A stretch of DNA of 64,000 bases from Roseinatronobacter sp. S2 (lineage in GTDB: Bacteria > Pseudomonadota > Alphaproteobacteria > Rhodobacterales > Rhodobacteraceae), in NCBI RefSeq assembly GCF_029581395.1, contig NZ_CP121113.1:3406001-3470000 (forward strand). The letters are read 5' to 3'. Shown here piece after piece: positions 63,562 through 64,000 of this stretch; within the stretch, counting starts at the first letter, position 1; each line of letters starts with the position of its first letter. The position numbers and the translations under genes were made by a program. The notes below the pieces were generated by a model. It saw only the letters and a list, made by a program, of their open reading frames with translations, had not been told where the DNA came from and searched no databases.

Positions 63562-64000
63562 GTGCGCTTTTGTCAACGCATGATCTGATTGCCGGATATG
63601 GTGATATGCGCGCCCTGCACGGGGTCGAGATTTCTGTTTCCGCAGGCGAGACAGTCGCCCTGATCGGTGCGAATGGAGCAGGGAAGTCAACGCTTCTTAA
63701 GGCGATCATGGGGGTTTTGCCCGTCGCGCAAGGGATGATCAGGCTTGATGGCAAGGCGGTCGGGGGCCAAAGTCCGCACCTTATGGTCAAGGCGGGCGTT
63801 GCCATTGTTCCCGAGGGGCGACGGCTGTTCGTTGGCATGAGCGTGGAAGAAAACCTGCGCATCGCGATTGAACATGCCGCCGAACCCATGGGCGAGCCGT
63901 GGACATTGGAGCGTGTTTTCGCGTTGTTTCCCATCTTGCGCGAAAAGGCCAGAACGCTGGTCGAGAACCTGTCCGGGGGCCAGCAGCAGATGGTGTCCAT
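63558..64000 (+). CDS. livF: Branched-chain-type ABC transporter ATP-binding protein (LivF type), 3' end outside window
   Basis: The frame starts at ATG 63558, overlapping the livG stop by 4 bp (ATGA), and is open to the end of the window (147 codons). Visible: DLIAGYGDMRALHGVEI, Walker A IGANGAGKSTLLKAIM, the LivF-specific VAIVPEGRRLFVGMSVEENL, and signature NLSGGQQQM at the edge. It pairs with LivG to drive the transporter. Confidence 0.92.
   Translation, partial: MSALLSTHDLIAGYGDMRALHGVEISVSAGETVALIGANGAGKSTLLKAIMGVLPVAQGMIRLDGKAVGGQSPHLMVKAGVAIVPEGRRLFVGMSVEENLRIAIEHAAEPMGEPWTLERVFALFPILREKARTLVENLSGGQQQMVS

Noticed and set aside
1..64000. CRISPR arrays, tRNA and rRNA genes, riboswitches
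   Set aside because: No regularly spaced repeats, no T-loop GTTCGANTC in a cloverleaf context, no conserved riboswitch core seen on either strand.

Overview
The window is about 60% GC and reads as an alphaproteobacterium of the Rhodobacteraceae (Roseobacter-like) type. The evidence is indirect: an H-NS/HvrA-type protein remnant, a ScpB-like gene with an upstream remnant, periplasmic-binding-protein ABC and TRAP transporters in dense catabolic operons, and base composition. There are no rRNA, tRNA, ribosomal or replication genes. Decayed plasmid-type genes (ssb, H-NS, ScpB-like) and broken insertion sequences are present. A large plasmid, chromid or catabolic island is therefore a reasonable inference, but it is not proven here.

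Layout. (1) 1-6124, plus strand: a MalEFGK-type sugar ABC transporter, an aldolase-like TIM-barrel protein and a SorC regulator. (2) 6754-8274: an NAD-dependent aldehyde dehydrogenase. (3) 8602-16148: small accessory genes, a TetR/RidA pair with three operator palindromes, an alpha/beta hydrolase with a divergent LysR, a WYL regulator beside two broken genes (an SDR and a DUF1761-like protein), a GNAT, an ssb with an in-frame stop, and a 5'-truncated H-NS gene. (4) 16295-27900: a LacI-controlled carbohydrate module with an Opp-type ABC transporter, aldo/keto reductase, VOC protein, Gfo/Idh oxidoreductase and sugar isomerase/epimerase, with four matching operator-like sites. (5) 28305-36849: an M81 peptidase, a LysR, then a TRAP transporter in one run with ord-ortA-ortB (2,4-diaminopentanoate to alanine plus acetyl-CoA). 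(6) 37063-44431, minus strand: LacI, a spermidine-type ABC transporter, nucleoside hydrolase and adenine deaminase, i.e. purine nucleoside uptake and salvage. (7) 44726-54608: an EgtC-like amidotransferase, an EgtE/SufS-like class V aminotransferase, N-formylglutamate amidohydrolase and an RpiR regulator, divergent from a Dpp-type peptide transporter. (8) 54659-58157: a graveyard of at least seven broken genes and two dead insertion sequences. (9) 58179-64000: a XylR/DmpR-like regulator with a degenerate AAA+ domain, divergent from a cupin of the 2,4'-dihydroxyacetophenone dioxygenase family, an SDR and a branched-chain-type ABC transporter that runs off the window.

Most modules repeat one plan: a binding-protein transporter, one to four catabolic enzymes, and a dedicated regulator from a different family each time (SorC, LacI, LysR, LacI, RpiR, XylR-like). 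Five binding-protein genes that are followed by an intergenic gap each carry a strong hairpin just after the stop codon, the arrangement that usually keeps binding protein in excess of permease.
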